Shown here piece after piece: positions 1 to 9,678 of a DNA stretch of 64,000 nucleotides. Made by a program: the position numbers and the translations under genes. The notes beneath the pieces were generated by a model. The model was not told the DNA's origin. It made no database searches and saw only the letters and a list, made by a program, of their open reading frames with translations. The stretch is from the NCBI RefSeq assembly GCF_026898155.1, contig NZ_CP114029.1:565501-629500 (forward strand), read 5' to 3'. Source of the DNA: Jiella pelagia. GTDB taxonomy: Bacteria; Pseudomonadota; Alphaproteobacteria; Rhizobiales; Rhizobiaceae. Position 1 is the stretch's first letter, and each line of letters opens with the position of its first letter.

Positions 1-605
1 AAAATGCCGATCAACCATCCACCTTGAACGACCGCCGGATCCTGCTGCTCGCCGGGCCGATCCACAGCGACATTGCCTTCCCAGCCGATGCAGAGATGCG
101 TGGCGAACTCGACTTTCTCGCTTCCGCCGGTCTGCCTCTCGACCGGCCTGACGTCGGCTGGATCCTCATCGGTTGGGGCGGACGCAGCTTCTATACCGAA
201 ACGCCGACATGGGGAGATCTGAGACCGCTGCCTGTCATCCGCACCCTCGTCGGCGATGAGTCGACGCTGCATGTTTCGCTGGCCGGGGAGATCGATTCCT
301 CCCATCCCGACGTCAAGTCGCTCGACCTGACGCAGGATGCCTATGAGGACCTGCAAGCGGCCGTGATGGGGAGTTTTCTGCGTGGGGCGGATGGAGTTCC
401 CATCGAGATCCCAGGAGCTGGCTACGGGCCGTTCGACCGCTTCTACGAGGCGAATGGAAGCTTCCACATCCTCAACAACTGCAATGGTTGGACTGCATCA
501 ATGCTGCGGCAAGCCGGCGTTACGACGGGTTTTTGGACGCCCCTGCCGCAGCTGCTCTTCCTCTCGCTCGATCTGCATCGAAATGACGGACCGGCAAAGT
601 TCTGA
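1..605 (+). CDS. DUF2459 / TIGR02117-family protein, 5'-truncated by the window edge
   Basis: This is a partial protein of about 200 visible residues ending at the TGA at 603-605. The frame is open to the first base of the window, and the only nearby start-like codon (TTG at 24) has no ribosome site, so the true start lies upstream of the window. The segments GWGGRSFY and the C-terminal NNCNGWTASMLRQAG are typical of the DUF2459 (TIGR02117) family, whose full members are about 230 residues and often carry an N-terminal membrane segment, which would be missing here. The family has no established biochemical role; the name comes from its occasional position near urease genes. It converges on the metallopeptidase gene with a 22-base gap. 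Confidence 0.8.
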   Translation, partial: NADQPSTLNDRRILLLAGPIHSDIAFPADAEMRGELDFLASAGLPLDRPDVGWILIGWGGRSFYTETPTWGDLRPLPVIRTLVGDESTLHVSLAGEIDSSHPDVKSLDLTQDAYEDLQAAVMGSFLRGADGVPIEIPGAGYGPFDRFYEANGSFHILNNCNGWTASMLRQAGVTTGFWTPLPQLLFLSLDLHRNDGPAKF

Positions 606-627
606 CGATCGCCGATACCGCTCAACC

Positions 628-1041
628 TTAATCCGCCTCGCGTTCCAGCTCTTCCATATCGTCGTCGGACAGGCCGAAATGGTGGCCGATCTCGTGGATC
701 AGCACGTGCCGCACGATCGCCTCCAGCGTCTCCTCGTGCTCCGCCCAATAGTCGAGGATCGGCCGGCGATAAAGAAGAATGCGGTTGCTCATCTCGCCGG
801 TGACCGGCACGCCCATGTCGCCGACCGGCCGCCCCTCGAACAGGCCGAGAATGTCGAATTCGCTGTCGAGGCCCATCGCATCCACGATCTCCTCGTCGGG
901 AAAATCGGCGACGATGAAGCGGATCTCGCCGCAGAGCGTCCGGAACTCCTCAGGCAGATCAGCATAGCCGGCGATCGCCATCGCTTCGATCTGCTCTAGG
1001 CTCGGCGCACGGCCCAGCAAGCCACCCGGCGCATCGTTCAT
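628..1041 (-). CDS. zincin-like metallopeptidase family protein (PF06262)
   Basis: This 137-residue protein carries the zinc-protease signature HEIGHHFGLSDDDM near its C-terminus (HEXXH plus a downstream Asp). That pattern and the length define the small bacterial PF06262 family of minimal zincins. Known members are cytosolic and have no signal peptide, and none is visible here. The substrate is unknown. The C-terminus ends in an acidic EELEREAD tail a few residues after the motif, which is normal for the family. The ATG at 1041 is the only plausible start. The gene is monocistronic and convergent with the DUF2459 gene. Confidence 0.85.
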   Translation of the reverse strand: MNDAPGGLLGRAPSLEQIEAMAIAGYADLPEEFRTLCGEIRFIVADFPDEEIVDAMGLDSEFDILGLFEGRPVGDMGVPVTGEMSNRILLYRRPILDYWAEHEETLEAIVRHVLIHEIGHHFGLSDDDMEELEREAD

Positions 1042-1288
1042 GTCGATCCCTCCCTCGCACTGCCGTCATCAGCGGGTTGGCAGATAGGATCAGTGTGCTC
1101 CGGATGAAAGAGCGCGGACACGATGGCTACGCCAAAGCGGCGTCACCAGCCTCCCGTCATCGTGGCAAAACGAAAAAACGCCGCCTGGGCTGTCTGCCCG
1201 GCAGCGTTCTTTGAACATCAGCGAAGACGTCGGTATCTGGCCGCCCCCTCACCTCGCTGCTGCGGGGCGAAGACGTGTCGCGCGAGCT

Positions 1289-1828
1289 TCAGCCGCGCGG
1301 CGCCAGCACCATCATCATCTGCCGGCCCTCGAGCTTCGGCTCGGCCTCGACTTTCGAATATTCCGCCGTCTCTTCGCGAACGCGGTTGAGAAGCTTCATG
1401 CCGAGTTCCTGGTGCGCCATCTCGCGGCCACGGAAGCGCAGCGTGACCTTCACCTTGTCGCCCTCGTCGAAGAAGCGCCTGACGGACTTCATCTTCGTCT
1501 CGTAGTCGTGCTCGTCGATGTTCGGCCGCATCTTGATCTCTTTGACCTCGATGGTCTTCTGGCGCCTACGCGCCTCGGCCGCTTTTTTCTGGCCTTCGTA
1601 TTTCAGCTTGCCCAGATCGAGGATCTTGCAGACGGGCGGATTGGCGGTCGGAACGATCTCGACGAGATCGAGACCGGCCTCCTCTGCCATCGAAAGGGCA
1701 TCCTGCGTCGAGATCTGGCCGCGGTTCTGGCCCTCGTGATCGATGAGCTGAATCTCCGGAACACGGATTTCACGATTCGAGCGGGGGCCCTCCTTCTGAG
1801 CCGGCGGTGCGCGAAATGGTCTGCGAAT
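1289..1828 (-). CDS. infC: translation initiation factor IF-3
   Basis: This is IF-3, which binds the 30S subunit, keeps ribosomal subunits apart and proofreads initiator tRNA. The 179-residue product has the N-domain ([29 protein letters not shown]), a lysine/arginine-rich linker, and the C-domain ([24 protein letters not shown], ending [11 protein letters not shown]). I chose an ATT start codon at 1826-1828. Conserved alphaproteobacterial IF-3 begins with an equivalent of [11 protein letters not shown] directly after it, and a GGAG sits about nine bases upstream. The nearest in-frame ATG (1879) would add 17 residues with no family match. ATT starts in infC are a known autoregulatory device: IF-3 rejects non-canonical starts and so represses its own mRNA. 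Confidence 0.93.
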   Translation of the reverse strand: MRRPFRAPPAQKEGPRSNREIRVPEIQLIDHEGQNRGQISTQDALSMAEEAGLDLVEIVPTANPPVCKILDLGKLKYEGQKKAAEARRRQKTIEVKEIKMRPNIDEHDYETKMKSVRRFFDEGDKVKVTLRFRGREMAHQELGMKLLNRVREETAEYSKVEAEPKLEGRQMMMVLAPRG

Positions 1829-2201
1829 GGTCGTATTCTCCGGTTGTTGACGACAGATTGGTCTCTCTGCAACGCGCAAGGTCGAGGATCGGTTTCGATC
1901 GTCGACCGCCCTGCTCGCCCGAAGCGACCGGGGGCGCGTCTCACCTTCTTATAGCATCAAACGTTGGCATTTACACCTGCGGCAGGCCGCATTCCAGCGC
2001 GTTCGAGCGGCAATCTCCAGGCGATCGGACAAAACTTGCTCCCGAAAGAGACATGGTGGGCCGGTTCTGGGTTGTCACCCCTTGCAGTCCGGATGGCTGT
2101 CGCCGGTCGCTTTGTGAGACGCATCGGGCCCGGAACCGAAGGGCTTGCAATGCCGTCCGGGCCATGAGACCCAGCGCCGACCGAGATATTGGGGGCGAAC
2201 C
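1829..2201. other. intergenic region between divergent infC and hydrolase genes
   Basis: This 373-base stretch holds the leaders of the two divergent genes. On the minus strand a GCTATAAG at about 1950-1957 resembles a -10 element for infC, but I see no convincing -35 box. The plus strand has a purine-rich GGGGGCG just before the hydrolase ATG. Open frames across the region have no recognisable protein content. No tRNA or clear terminator hairpin is visible. Confidence 0.4.
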
Positions 2202-3041
2202 ATGGCTTCAGACGTCACCTCGTCAGGACAAGCCGCCGGGACGGCTGTGGAGATCGCCGGACGGCTTGTCGTGGGAGAAGGATCGAGGCGCCGCGAGATC
2301 GCCTACCGTCTTCGCCACGGCAAGGCCGCTGCCCCTACGATCGTCTGGCTGGGGGGCTACAGGTCGGACATGCGTGGCACCAAGGCCGAGCACCTCCTCT
2401 CCTTTGCCCAGCGGCACGACCTCGGCTACTGCCGCTTCGACTATTCCGGCCATGGCGAATCCGGCGGCAACTTCGAAGACGGCACCATCGGACTTTGGAC
2501 CGAGGAAGCCGCGGCCGTCCTGTGCGACGTCGGCGGTGGCCCGTTCATTCTCGTCGGCTCGTCGATGGGCGCGTGGATCGCCCTCAACCTCGTCATCCGG
2601 GCCGAAGCTTTCGCCCCCACCGGAAACATCGATGCCATGCTGCTTCTGGCACCGGCTCCGGACTTCACCGAGCGGCTGCTTCTGCCGAAGCTTTCGGCCG
2701 AGCAGCGCGCCGAGATCGAGACCAACGGCCGCCTCCTCACCCCCTCCGCCTATTCCGACGAACCGGACGTCTACACCCGCGCGCTGTTCGAGGACGGGCG
2801 CACCAATCTTGTCCTCGACGGGCTGATCGACACCGGATGCCCGGTTACCGTCATCCAGGGGATGGCGGATGCGGACGTGCCCTACGAGCACGCCCTGACG
2901 CTCGTGGAACACCTTCCCCATCATGCCGTGATCCTGAGCCTCGTGCGCGACGGCGACCACCGGCTGTCCCGCCCGCAGGATCTCGACCTGATCACCCGCA
3001 GCCTGTCCGATCTCGTCGAGGCGGCCGCCCAGATGGGCTGA
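2202..3041 (+). CDS. alpha/beta hydrolase
   Basis: This 279-residue cytosolic hydrolase has the nucleophile elbow GSSMG (Ser at about residue 121), a preceding strand with the FDYSGHGES oxyanion region, an Asp in the VIQGMADADVPY segment and a catalytic His in DGDHRLS near the C-terminus. The Ser-Asp-His triad is thus complete. The substrate is not predictable; many such proteins are carboxylesterases or acyl-protein thioesterases. I chose ATG 2202 over an upstream in-frame ATG at 2145 because GGGGGCG precedes it and family similarity starts shortly after. The divergent pairing with infC recurs in Rhizobiales, which makes this an ordinary chromosomal gene. Confidence 0.85.
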   Translation: MASDVTSSGQAAGTAVEIAGRLVVGEGSRRREIAYRLRHGKAAAPTIVWLGGYRSDMRGTKAEHLLSFAQRHDLGYCRFDYSGHGESGGNFEDGTIGLWTEEAAAVLCDVGGGPFILVGSSMGAWIALNLVIRAEAFAPTGNIDAMLLLAPAPDFTERLLLPKLSAEQRAEIETNGRLLTPSAYSDEPDVYTRALFEDGRTNLVLDGLIDTGCPVTVIQGMADADVPYEHALTLVEHLPHHAVILSLVRDGDHRLSRPQDLDLITRSLSDLVEAAAQMG

Positions 3042-3325
3042 AATCTGCGGGTGTCGAGACCGCCACCGCCTGTCTTGCCGGCTGGTGTGCTCTAAACGTC
3101 ACATTTTCTTCATCGACGCTCAAATCCCCTTCTTCCTCAACCCCTTGCGCGCAATGACAGTTCAGACGCAGCGCCACCTGAACGGGTATCTTGCGCCGGG
3201 CCGGCGTCAATCTTGTGTCTGGCTGTCGATCGGCGGGATGCCGCACTGCACAAGCGATTGACAGCTACCGATCTTGCATAGAACATCGGCAGATCAGCAC
3301 ACTGAACCTGCGGATGAGGGGACGC

Positions 3326-3952
3326 ATGGTGGAATTTCGCGCGATCGGCGCCACGCTCTTACTTTGCCTGGCGGCAGCCTTTGGGACCAATGAAGCGGAG
3401 GCCGTCGAGGCCCGCGGACCATTCATGCAGATCGGCGTCAACGCGCCGCGCCCGATCGGGCACCAAGGTCTTTGCCGGCGAGAGCCTGCCGAGTGCCGCC
3501 CGATCTCCCAGCACGCCATGTCGAAGCCCGTGGTGCTGGACCAGGACCTGATCCACACCATCGCCACCATCAACGTTTCGGTCAATTCACGGCTGAAGGC
3601 GCAATCCGACCAGGACCTGTACGGCGTCGAGGAGTACTGGACCTATCCGGGCGCTGCCGGCGACTGCGAGGACTTCGTCTTGCGCAAGCGCAAGCGGCTG
3701 CATGAGGAAGCCAAGATCGACCTCGGCAACCTTCTGATCACGGTGGTCAAGAAGGCGAATGGCGAGGGCCACGCCGTGCTGACCCTCCACACCACCGACG
3801 GCGACTTCATTCTCGACAATCTCAACTGGCGCATCCTGCCGTGGAACGAGACGCCGTATGCGTTCCTGAAGCGCCAGAGCATGGTAGATCCCGGCCGATG
3901 GAACCGGATCGCCAACGGCCGCGACGTTCTGGTGGGTGCCGTCGATCGCTGA
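3326..3952 (+). CDS. transglutaminase-like cysteine peptidase (BTLCP family), secreted
   Basis: This 208-residue protein begins with a signal peptide (MVEFRAIGATLLLCLAAAFG, with cleavage expected near NEAEA). The mature part has the papain-like transglutaminase triad: Cys in AGDCEDF, His in GEGHAVLTL and Asp in FILDNL. This defines the bacterial transglutaminase-like cysteine proteinase family (PF06035), common in Rhizobiales. Relatives act in the periplasm, for example as LapG-type adhesin proteases, but the substrate here is unknown. ATG 3326 is preferred over ATG 3314 because GAGGGG lies at the right distance before it. No lapD-like partner is adjacent. Confidence 0.88.
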   Translation: MVEFRAIGATLLLCLAAAFGTNEAEAVEARGPFMQIGVNAPRPIGHQGLCRREPAECRPISQHAMSKPVVLDQDLIHTIATINVSVNSRLKAQSDQDLYGVEEYWTYPGAAGDCEDFVLRKRKRLHEEAKIDLGNLLITVVKKANGEGHAVLTLHTTDGDFILDNLNWRILPWNETPYAFLKRQSMVDPGRWNRIANGRDVLVGAVDR

Positions 3953-4370
3953 CGGGCCGAGGCTCGCGCGAAGACGCTACGCGCGGGCACTCGCAAGCCT
4001 GCCTCGTGCGTCCCGCACGATCGTGCCAGCTTCGAACCGCGAAGGAGCGGCGAATCGCCGGGTTCTGCGCGGTCCGGAGGCCTGCGCAGCACGCGCGCGA
4101 CAGGCTTTGGTTCCTTCGCCGGCCAAAAAATTTTCGCAGTTCTTTAACTGATTGATATTCGCCCGAGCCAAGGCGATCTAACTTCATTGTCGGAGGAGGT
4201 GGAGGGTTTCACTTCTCGCCGCCTTAAGACGCATCGCGCCCTCACGCACCGGTCAGACGTCGCAGTTTTCGACGTTTCATAAGGGCGAGCCGGACTCGCG
4301 GGAAAATCTTTCAGAAAATCAAAGGTGGCTCGTCCGCTTCCAGCAACGTCGTTCTAACATCGGGACTCTC
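3953..4370. other. intergenic region without recognisable genes
   Basis: The 418 bases after the transglutaminase-like gene contain no credible coding frame, tRNA or strong terminator. A purine-rich GGAGGAGGTGGAGGG at about 4192-4206 resembles a ribosome site, but the frames after it stop within about ten codons. I see nothing else supportable. Confidence 0.4.
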
Positions 4371-4568
4371 ATGCGGATCGATGACGACAGAGACCTGGCC
4401 GAACAAGTGGAAAGCGCGCTGCGCGCGCTCGGCATCGCGAGCACGCGACCCTGCTCCGAGCGGGCGGAGAGAATTACCGATGCCGTGACCGCTCTGCGCG
4501 CCGAGGCTCAACTACCGCGGATCGAGATCATCGGCGCACCGATGCACGAAGACGAGGAGCGGCGCTGA
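4371..4568 (+). CDS. possible small hypothetical protein
   Basis: This is an ATG-started frame of 65 residues rich in acidic and alpha-helix-forming residues (DLAEQVESALRALG, ITDAVTALRAEAQ) and ending EDEERR. The composition and GC-rich third positions look more like a real small protein than a random frame. However, there is no clear Shine-Dalgarno sequence and I recognise no family. It stands alone, converging on yacG after a 212-base gap in which I see nothing. Confidence 0.3.
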   Translation: MRIDDDRDLAEQVESALRALGIASTRPCSERAERITDAVTALRAEAQLPRIEIIGAPMHEDEERR

Positions 4569-4780
4569 TTCTCGCTGCCGGTCCATGGCTGCCCGTCGCC
4601 GGCGTGATCCACCTTCGTTCAAAGAGTTACGACCTGCAGCTCCCGGCAATTTCAGCTTTAATCCGGCCGGCAGAATAAGGCTGAAAGCGCTGCGAAGGTC
4701 ACGTCGCAAGGTAGCGTTTGTTCCCATCGGCCGTTCCCGCCTGATGATATGGGCGACGGCGATCTACCGCTTCCAAAAAG

Positions 4781-4972
4781 TCAGCCCTCGTCCGTGGCCT
4801 CGTCGATGGCCGGCCCGGCAATGACGTATCGCCCCGACAGCCAGCGATTGAGATCCACCGCCTGACAGCGGGGCGAACAGAATGGAAAGGTCTCGCGCCG
4901 GGAGAGGCGACCGCATTCGGGGCATTTGCGCGTCGGGCGCATCGGGGTCACGGGTGCCGCTTCGCCGTTCAT
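4781..4972 (-). CDS. yacG: DNA gyrase inhibitor / zinc-binding protein YacG
   Basis: This 63-residue protein has the four-cysteine zinc site CPECGR and FCSPRC followed by VDLNRWLSGRYVI, the hallmark of YacG. In E. coli YacG binds GyrB and inhibits gyrase; the zinc finger and C-terminal tail contact the enzyme. The start ATG at 4970-4972 overlaps the maf stop codon in an ATGA arrangement, so the two are translationally coupled. The N-terminal extension (MNGEAAPVTPMRPTRK) is slightly longer than in enteric YacG. Confidence 0.93.
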   Translation of the reverse strand: MNGEAAPVTPMRPTRKCPECGRLSRRETFPFCSPRCQAVDLNRWLSGRYVIAGPAIDEATDEG

Positions 4973-6087
4973 CGCTCGTCTGCTCCGCCCTCGCGATCCA
5001 CAGCCCTGCCGCGCTCGTCCCCGGTGGCGTGGCGCTCCTCGGGAGCAGCCGCCTCGTCAGAAGCGCCGACGTCTCGTGTGGTCGTTGAAGCCGCTGCGTC
5101 GCCGCCGGTCTTGGCACCCGCCGAGCGACGTTCAGCCTCGTCGGCTGACTCTTCGGGTTGCCTGTCCGGCTCGGTTGCGGACGCGGTCGGTGCGCCGATG
5201 GCTACAGGCGCCTCTCCAGCCGGCTTGCGGGGCGCCTGCGCCTTCAGAAACCGGTCGTCGCGCTCCTCGAACGCGGCAGAGCTTTGAACTCGCTCGTCGT
5301 CCCTGGAAGAATCGTCGTCTTCAATGAGATCGTCATCCTCGGCCGCCAGAAGTTCGTCCGCGTCCAGATCGGGCTCCTCGTCACTTTCGCGGAAGGGCCG
5401 CCGATAGGCCGCCTCCGAGCGTGACTGCGGATCCATGCCTTCGGCCGGATCACCCGCACCCACCACCATTTGCGGCGCCCGCCAGCGGGCATGGATGTCG
5501 TATCCTTCGCCCGACAGCAACGCCAAGGTTTCGGCCAGCGGCAGGCCGACGACATTGGTGTAGGAGCCGATGAGGCGCAGGACGAAGCCGCCCGCCAACC
5601 CCTGGATGGCGTAGCCGCCCGCCTTGCCCCGCCATTCGTCCGAAGCGAGATAGCTCTGGATGTCGAGCCGCGAGAGCCGCTTGAACCGGACGCGCGTCTC
5701 GATCAGCCGCTGGCGCAGGGCGCCCCCCGACCCGATGACGCAGACGCCGGTGTACACCCGATGAGTGCGGCCGGAGAGCGTGCGCAGGTTGGCGAGAGCG
5801 TCTTCTTCGACCTCGGCCTTGGGCATGATCTGCCGGCCGACCGAAACGACCGTATCGGCGGCGAGCACGGTGGCCGGGCCGTAGTCCAGCTCGCGCAGCC
5901 GGCGTGCGGCGACCTCGGCCTTGCCCTTCGACAGGCGCTTGGCCAGCGAACGCGGATGCTCGCTCTTTTGCGGCGTCTCGTCGATATCGGCCGGCATCAG
6001 CCAGTCCGGCTCGACGCCGGCCTGCTGGAGGAGCGCCAGACGCCGCGGTGAAGCGGAGGCGAGGACCAGGCGTTGGGAGGGCGACAT
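4969..6087 (-). CDS. Maf-like nucleotide pyrophosphatase with long acidic C-terminal extension
   Basis: Residues 1 to about 205 are a complete Maf domain: the N-terminal ASASPRR loop, the catalytic DTVV segment, SGRTHRVYTGV, and KAGGYAIQGLAGGFV. Maf enzymes hydrolyse non-canonical or modified nucleoside triphosphates (dTTP/UTP or m7GTP types). The remaining 165 or so residues are unusual. They are low-complexity, rich in Glu, Asp, Ala, Ser and Arg (for example AAEDDDLIEDDDSSRDDE) and should be disordered. Normal Maf proteins are about 200 residues. The frame stays open through this tail and couples directly to yacG by an ATGA overlap, so the tail is genuinely translated if the sequence is right. 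Confidence 0.88.
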   Translation of the reverse strand: MSPSQRLVLASASPRRLALLQQAGVEPDWLMPADIDETPQKSEHPRSLAKRLSKGKAEVAARRLRELDYGPATVLAADTVVSVGRQIMPKAEVEEDALANLRTLSGRTHRVYTGVCVIGSGGALRQRLIETRVRFKRLSRLDIQSYLASDEWRGKAGGYAIQGLAGGFVLRLIGSYTNVVGLPLAETLALLSGEGYDIHARWRAPQMVVGAGDPAEGMDPQSRSEAAYRRPFRESDEEPDLDADELLAAEDDDLIEDDDSSRDDERVQSSAAFEERDDRFLKAQAPRKPAGEAPVAIGAPTASATEPDRQPEESADEAERRSAGAKTGGDAAASTTTRDVGASDEAAAPEERHATGDERGRAVDREGGADER

Positions 6088-6105
6088 TCCGACGCGGCTT
6101 GCGGC

Positions 6106-6324
6106 TTACTTGAAGCGGTAGGTGATACGACCCTTGGTCAGGTCGTAGGGGGTCATCTCGACGAGCACCTTGTCGCCGGTCAGGACGCGGATGCGGTTCT
6201 TGCGCATGCGGCCGGCCGTGTGGGCGATGATTTCGTGGTCGTTCTCGAGCTTGATCCGAAATGTCGCATTCGGCAGGAGCTCGGTCACGACGCCCGGAAA
6301 TTCGAGAACTTCTTCTTTTGCCAT
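6106..6324 (-). CDS. infA: translation initiation factor IF-1
   Basis: This is a 72-residue S1-fold protein of exactly the standard length, with [33 protein letters not shown] and the terminal [10 protein letters not shown]-1 occupies the 30S A-site region and supports IF-2 and IF-3 during initiation. It lies 18 bases upstream of maf on the same strand, and an infA-maf-yacG unit is the usual rhizobial arrangement. An intact GAGCTC site lies inside the gene (6277-6282). Confidence 0.97.
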   Translation of the reverse strand: MAKEEVLEFPGVVTELLPNATFRIKLENDHEIIAHTAGRMRKNRIRVLTGDKVLVEMTPYDLTKGRITYRFK

Positions 6325-6625
6325 ACGTTCTTTGATCCTAGACTTCGTTCTGTCGCGGTCCGCGAGAGGCGTCCGCGCCGTGTTGCAATGCTCGCCATCG
6401 GCGCATGTGTCGCCGATCCGATCGATCTTTTCGTCTGGACGGCAGGCGACCTCGACGAGGGATCGTCCTTAGGGATTGCGGCAGGCTGCCGTTCGGCTAC
6501 GCGCGCGGCAGGCCGGGCGCGGCAGCTGGAAAACGCCCCTTAGATCGGCGCAAACGCCGCAAATTGCAAGCCTGCCTGGGAGCAATAGGTCCGCAGATGG
6601 GTCGCACTGTCGCGAACGTTCCGGA

Positions 6626-7916
6626 TCAGCCGGAGATACGCTCGATCTCGGCGCCGCAATTGCCGAGCTTTTCCTCCAGCCGCTCGAAACCGCGGTCGAG
6701 GTGATAGACGCGGCTGACCAGAGTATCCCCCTCGGCGGCGAGACCCGCGATGACGAGGGAAACCGAGGCCCGCAGATCTGTCGCCATGACCGGCGCGCCC
6801 TTCAGCCGTTCCACACCCTCGATGCGCGCGACCTGACCGGACAGATGGATCTTGGCGCCAAGCCTGGCGAGTTCCTGGACGTGCATGAAACGGTTCTCGA
6901 AGATCGTCTCGGTGATCGACGCGGTGCCGTCCGCCCTGGTCATCAGCGCCATGAACTGTGCCTGAAGGTCCGTCGGAAAGCCTGGATAGGGATCGGTGGT
7001 CACGTCGACCGGAGTGATCCCGCCGCCATTGCGACAGACCCGGATGCCGCCTTCCACCGGCGTCAGCGCGGCGCCCGCCCGCGCCAGCGTCTCCATCGCG
7101 GTGGGGAGCAGCTCGGCGCTGGTACCGGTCAACGTCACGTCGCCGCCGGTCATCGCGACAGCCATGGCATAGGTGCCGGTCTCGATCCGGTCTGGCAGCA
7201 CCCGGTGGCGGGCGCCCGAAAGCGAGCGCACGCCGTCGATGCGGATCGTCGATGTGCCCGCGCCTTCGATCTTCGCTCCCATGGCGGTGAGGCACTGGGC
7301 GAGGTCGACGATTTCAGGCTCGCGAGCTGCGTTTTCGAGAACCGTCTCGCCCTTCGCCAGCGTCGCCGCCATCATCAACGTATGGGTCGCCCCGACCGAG
7401 ACCTTCGGCATGCGGTAGCGGTTGCCGGTCAGGCCGCCCTTCGCCTTGGCGACGATGTAGCCGGATTCGATCTCGAGTTCCGCGCCGAGCGCGCGCAGGC
7501 CGTCGATGAAGATGTCGACAGGCCGCGTGCCGATGGCGCAGCCACCCGGCAGCGAGATCTTCGCCTCGTGCATCCGTGCGAGCATCGGTCCGACCACCCA
7601 GAAGCTCGCTCGCATCTTTGAGACGAGTTCGTAAGGCGCGGTGGTGTCGACGATGTTGCGGGCGTTGAAATGGATTGTCCGGCCGATGCCCGCATCTTGG
7701 CCGAAGCGCTTGCCGGCGACCGCGAAGTCGACGCCGTGATTGCCGAGAATGCGCGTCAGGAGCCTCGACGTCGGCGAGATGCGGCACGTTCTCCAGCGTC
7801 AGCGTGTCGTCGGTCAGGAGCGAGGCGATCATCAGCGGCAGCGTGGCGTTCTTCGCCCCGGAGATCGGGATGATGCCGTTGAGTTCGTTGCCGCCGCGAA
7901 TGCGAATGCGATCCAT
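6626..7916 (-). CDS. murA: UDP-N-acetylglucosamine 1-carboxyvinyltransferase (frameshifted in this sequence)
   Basis: MurA transfers enolpyruvate from PEP to UDP-GlcNAc, the first committed step of peptidoglycan synthesis, and is essential. The N-terminal part ([33 protein letters not shown]) is in one frame. The rest, including [13 protein letters not shown] and the C-terminal [16 protein letters not shown], is in another. The shift is one extra base at 7760-7766, where the coding strand reads GAGGCTC instead of GAGCTC. Removing it gives D-V-E-L-L-T-R-I-L, matching the family, and a 429-residue protein of normal length. AGGAG precedes ATG 7916. I treat the shift as a sequence error, not a loss of the gene. 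Confidence 0.93.
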
Positions 7917-8223
7917 GAGCGCTCCTGATGGCCGGTCGTCCGGCGATATTCGTCGGGTACGGGTGGGATCTCTGCGGGGGACAGCGCCACAGTTCCCTGC
8001 CATTGTGGCGGCAAGAAGGGGCAGCCCCTCCCGACGAGCGATCCGCAACGCCGTCATTTCTTCGCGGCTGTCTCTACACCAGCGAATGAAACCTTACAAA
8101 TCGGTCGATAATCGCGGGTAAATCATTCCACAGGCGAGGCGGCGCCGGGCCGAACGCCTGCTTGTCGAGGGCGCGGCGGCTGCCTACCCCCGCGCAACCC
8201 TGTCCGGCCTCGCACCCGCTGCC

Positions 8224-9678
8224 TCAGCGCTTTACCTCCCAGGTCGTCACCCGCTCGCCCGTCGCAGGGTCCTTGCCGTCCTTCAGCTGGATGCCCTGTG
8301 AGAGGAGTTCGTCTCGGATGCGATCGGCTTCGGCCCAGTTCTTGTCGCGGATGAAGGCAAGGCGTTCGACGATGGCAGCTTCGACCGTCACGACGTCGAC
8401 ATCGGGCTCGCCCCCGGCTTCTGATAGTCGCGACTGAAAACCGGGGAGATCGACGCCGATGAGATCGAGGCAGGCAACGAGCGCTGCCGGATCGGACCGG
8501 CGCAGCACATGCAACTCGGCGATTGCGGCAGCGCTCGCCAGATCGTCCCGCAGCGCTGCGACGAAGCCCTCGCTCGGCGCGCTTGCCATGACACCCTCGC
8601 CGGCACGGGCGAAGCCTTGGAGCGCTTCCTCCGCCTCCTCCAGCCGCTTCACGGAAAAGTCGATCGGCTCGCGATAGTGGGTCATCAGCATGGCGAGGCG
8701 CAGCACCTCGCCATGCCATTTGCGGCCGCCGAACTTCTCCGTTTCCAGAAGCTCCCGGATGGTGACGAAGTTGCCTTCCGACTTCGCCATCTTCTTCCCC
8801 TCCAGCTGGAGGAAGCCGTTGTGCATCCAGACCTCGGCCATCGCCCCGCTGCCATGGGCGCAGCGCGACTGGGCGATCTCGTTCTCGTGGTGCGGGAAGA
8901 TCAGGTCGAGCCCGCCGCCATGGATATCGAAGGTCTCGCCGAGCAGCGCTTCCGCCATCACCGAGCATTCCAGATGCCATCCCGGCCGGCCCCGGCCCCA
9001 GGGCGAGTCCCAGCCTGGCTCCTCCGGCGAAGACTGCTTCCACAACACGAAATCCGCCGGATTCTTCTTGTGGGCGTCCACCGCGACGCGGGCCCCCGCC
9101 TTCTGGTCGTCGAGCTTGCGGTTCGACAGCCGCCCGTAGTCGGCCATCGAGGTGACGTCGAAGAGCACCTCGCCGCCGGCCTCGTAGGCATGGTCCTTGT
9201 CGATCAGCGCCTCGATCATCGAGATCATGTCGTGGCCGTCGTCGCGGCTGACATAGGCGGTGGCGCGCGGCTCGAATGTCGGCGCGAGGCAGCCGAGCGC
9301 GGCGACGTCGGCATGGAACTGCTCGGCGGTCCAGGCCGTCAGCCGGCTGATCGCCTCGTTCAAGGGAACGCCCGGATAATCCTTCGCAGCCCGCGCGTTG
9401 ATCTTGTCGTCGACGTCGGTGATGTTGCGGGCATAGACGACGCGGTCCTCGCCATAGAGATGGCGGAGCAGCCGGAAGAGGACGTCGAAGACGATGACCG
9501 GCCGCGCATTGCCGATATGGGCATAGTCGTAGGCCGTCGGGCCGCAGACATACATGCGCACCCGCCGCTCCTCTTCGGGGATGGCGTCATTGCGCCAGTC
9601 GAGGGGCCGGAACGCCTCCTTCGTCCGCGTCATGGTGTTGTAGAGTTTCAGCCCGAGAAAGCCGTCGTCGTCGCTCAT
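8224..9678 (-). CDS. cysS: cysteinyl-tRNA synthetase
   Basis: This class I aminoacyl-tRNA synthetase charges tRNA-Cys. It shows the HIGH-type motif AHIGN, the zinc-site region beginning YVCGPTAYD, the second zinc segment [10 protein letters not shown], the HHENE motif, and the KMSKS-like KMAKSEGN. The C-terminal helical anticodon-binding part runs to WEVKR. From ATG 9678 the protein is 484 residues. An in-frame ATG at 9738 would add 20 basic residues. I prefer 9678 because family similarity starts just after it and GGGGCAGG precedes it. The gene is intact and stands alone. Confidence 0.93.
   Translation of the reverse strand: MSDDDGFLGLKLYNTMTRTKEAFRPLDWRNDAIPEEERRVRMYVCGPTAYDYAHIGNARPVIVFDVLFRLLRHLYGEDRVVYARNITDVDDKINARAAKDYPGVPLNEAISRLTAWTAEQFHADVAALGCLAPTFEPRATAYVSRDDGHDMISMIEALIDKDHAYEAGGEVLFDVTSMADYGRLSNRKLDDQKAGARVAVDAHKKNPADFVLWKQSSPEEPGWDSPWGRGRPGWHLECSVMAEALLGETFDIHGGGLDLIFPHHENEIAQSRCAHGSGAMAEVWMHNGFLQLEGKKMAKSEGNFVTIRELLETEKFGGRKWHGEVLRLAMLMTHYREPIDFSVKRLEEAEEALQGFARAGEGVMASAPSEGFVAALRDDLASAAAIAELHVLRRSDPAALVACLDLIGVDLPGFQSRLSEAGGEPDVDVVTVEAAIVERLAFIRDKNWAEADRIRDELLSQGIQLKDGKDPATGERVTTWEVKR

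Noticed and set aside
24..605. TTG at position 24 as the true start of the first gene
   Set aside because: No ribosome site precedes it, the frame is open to the window edge, and the family is longer at the N-terminus.
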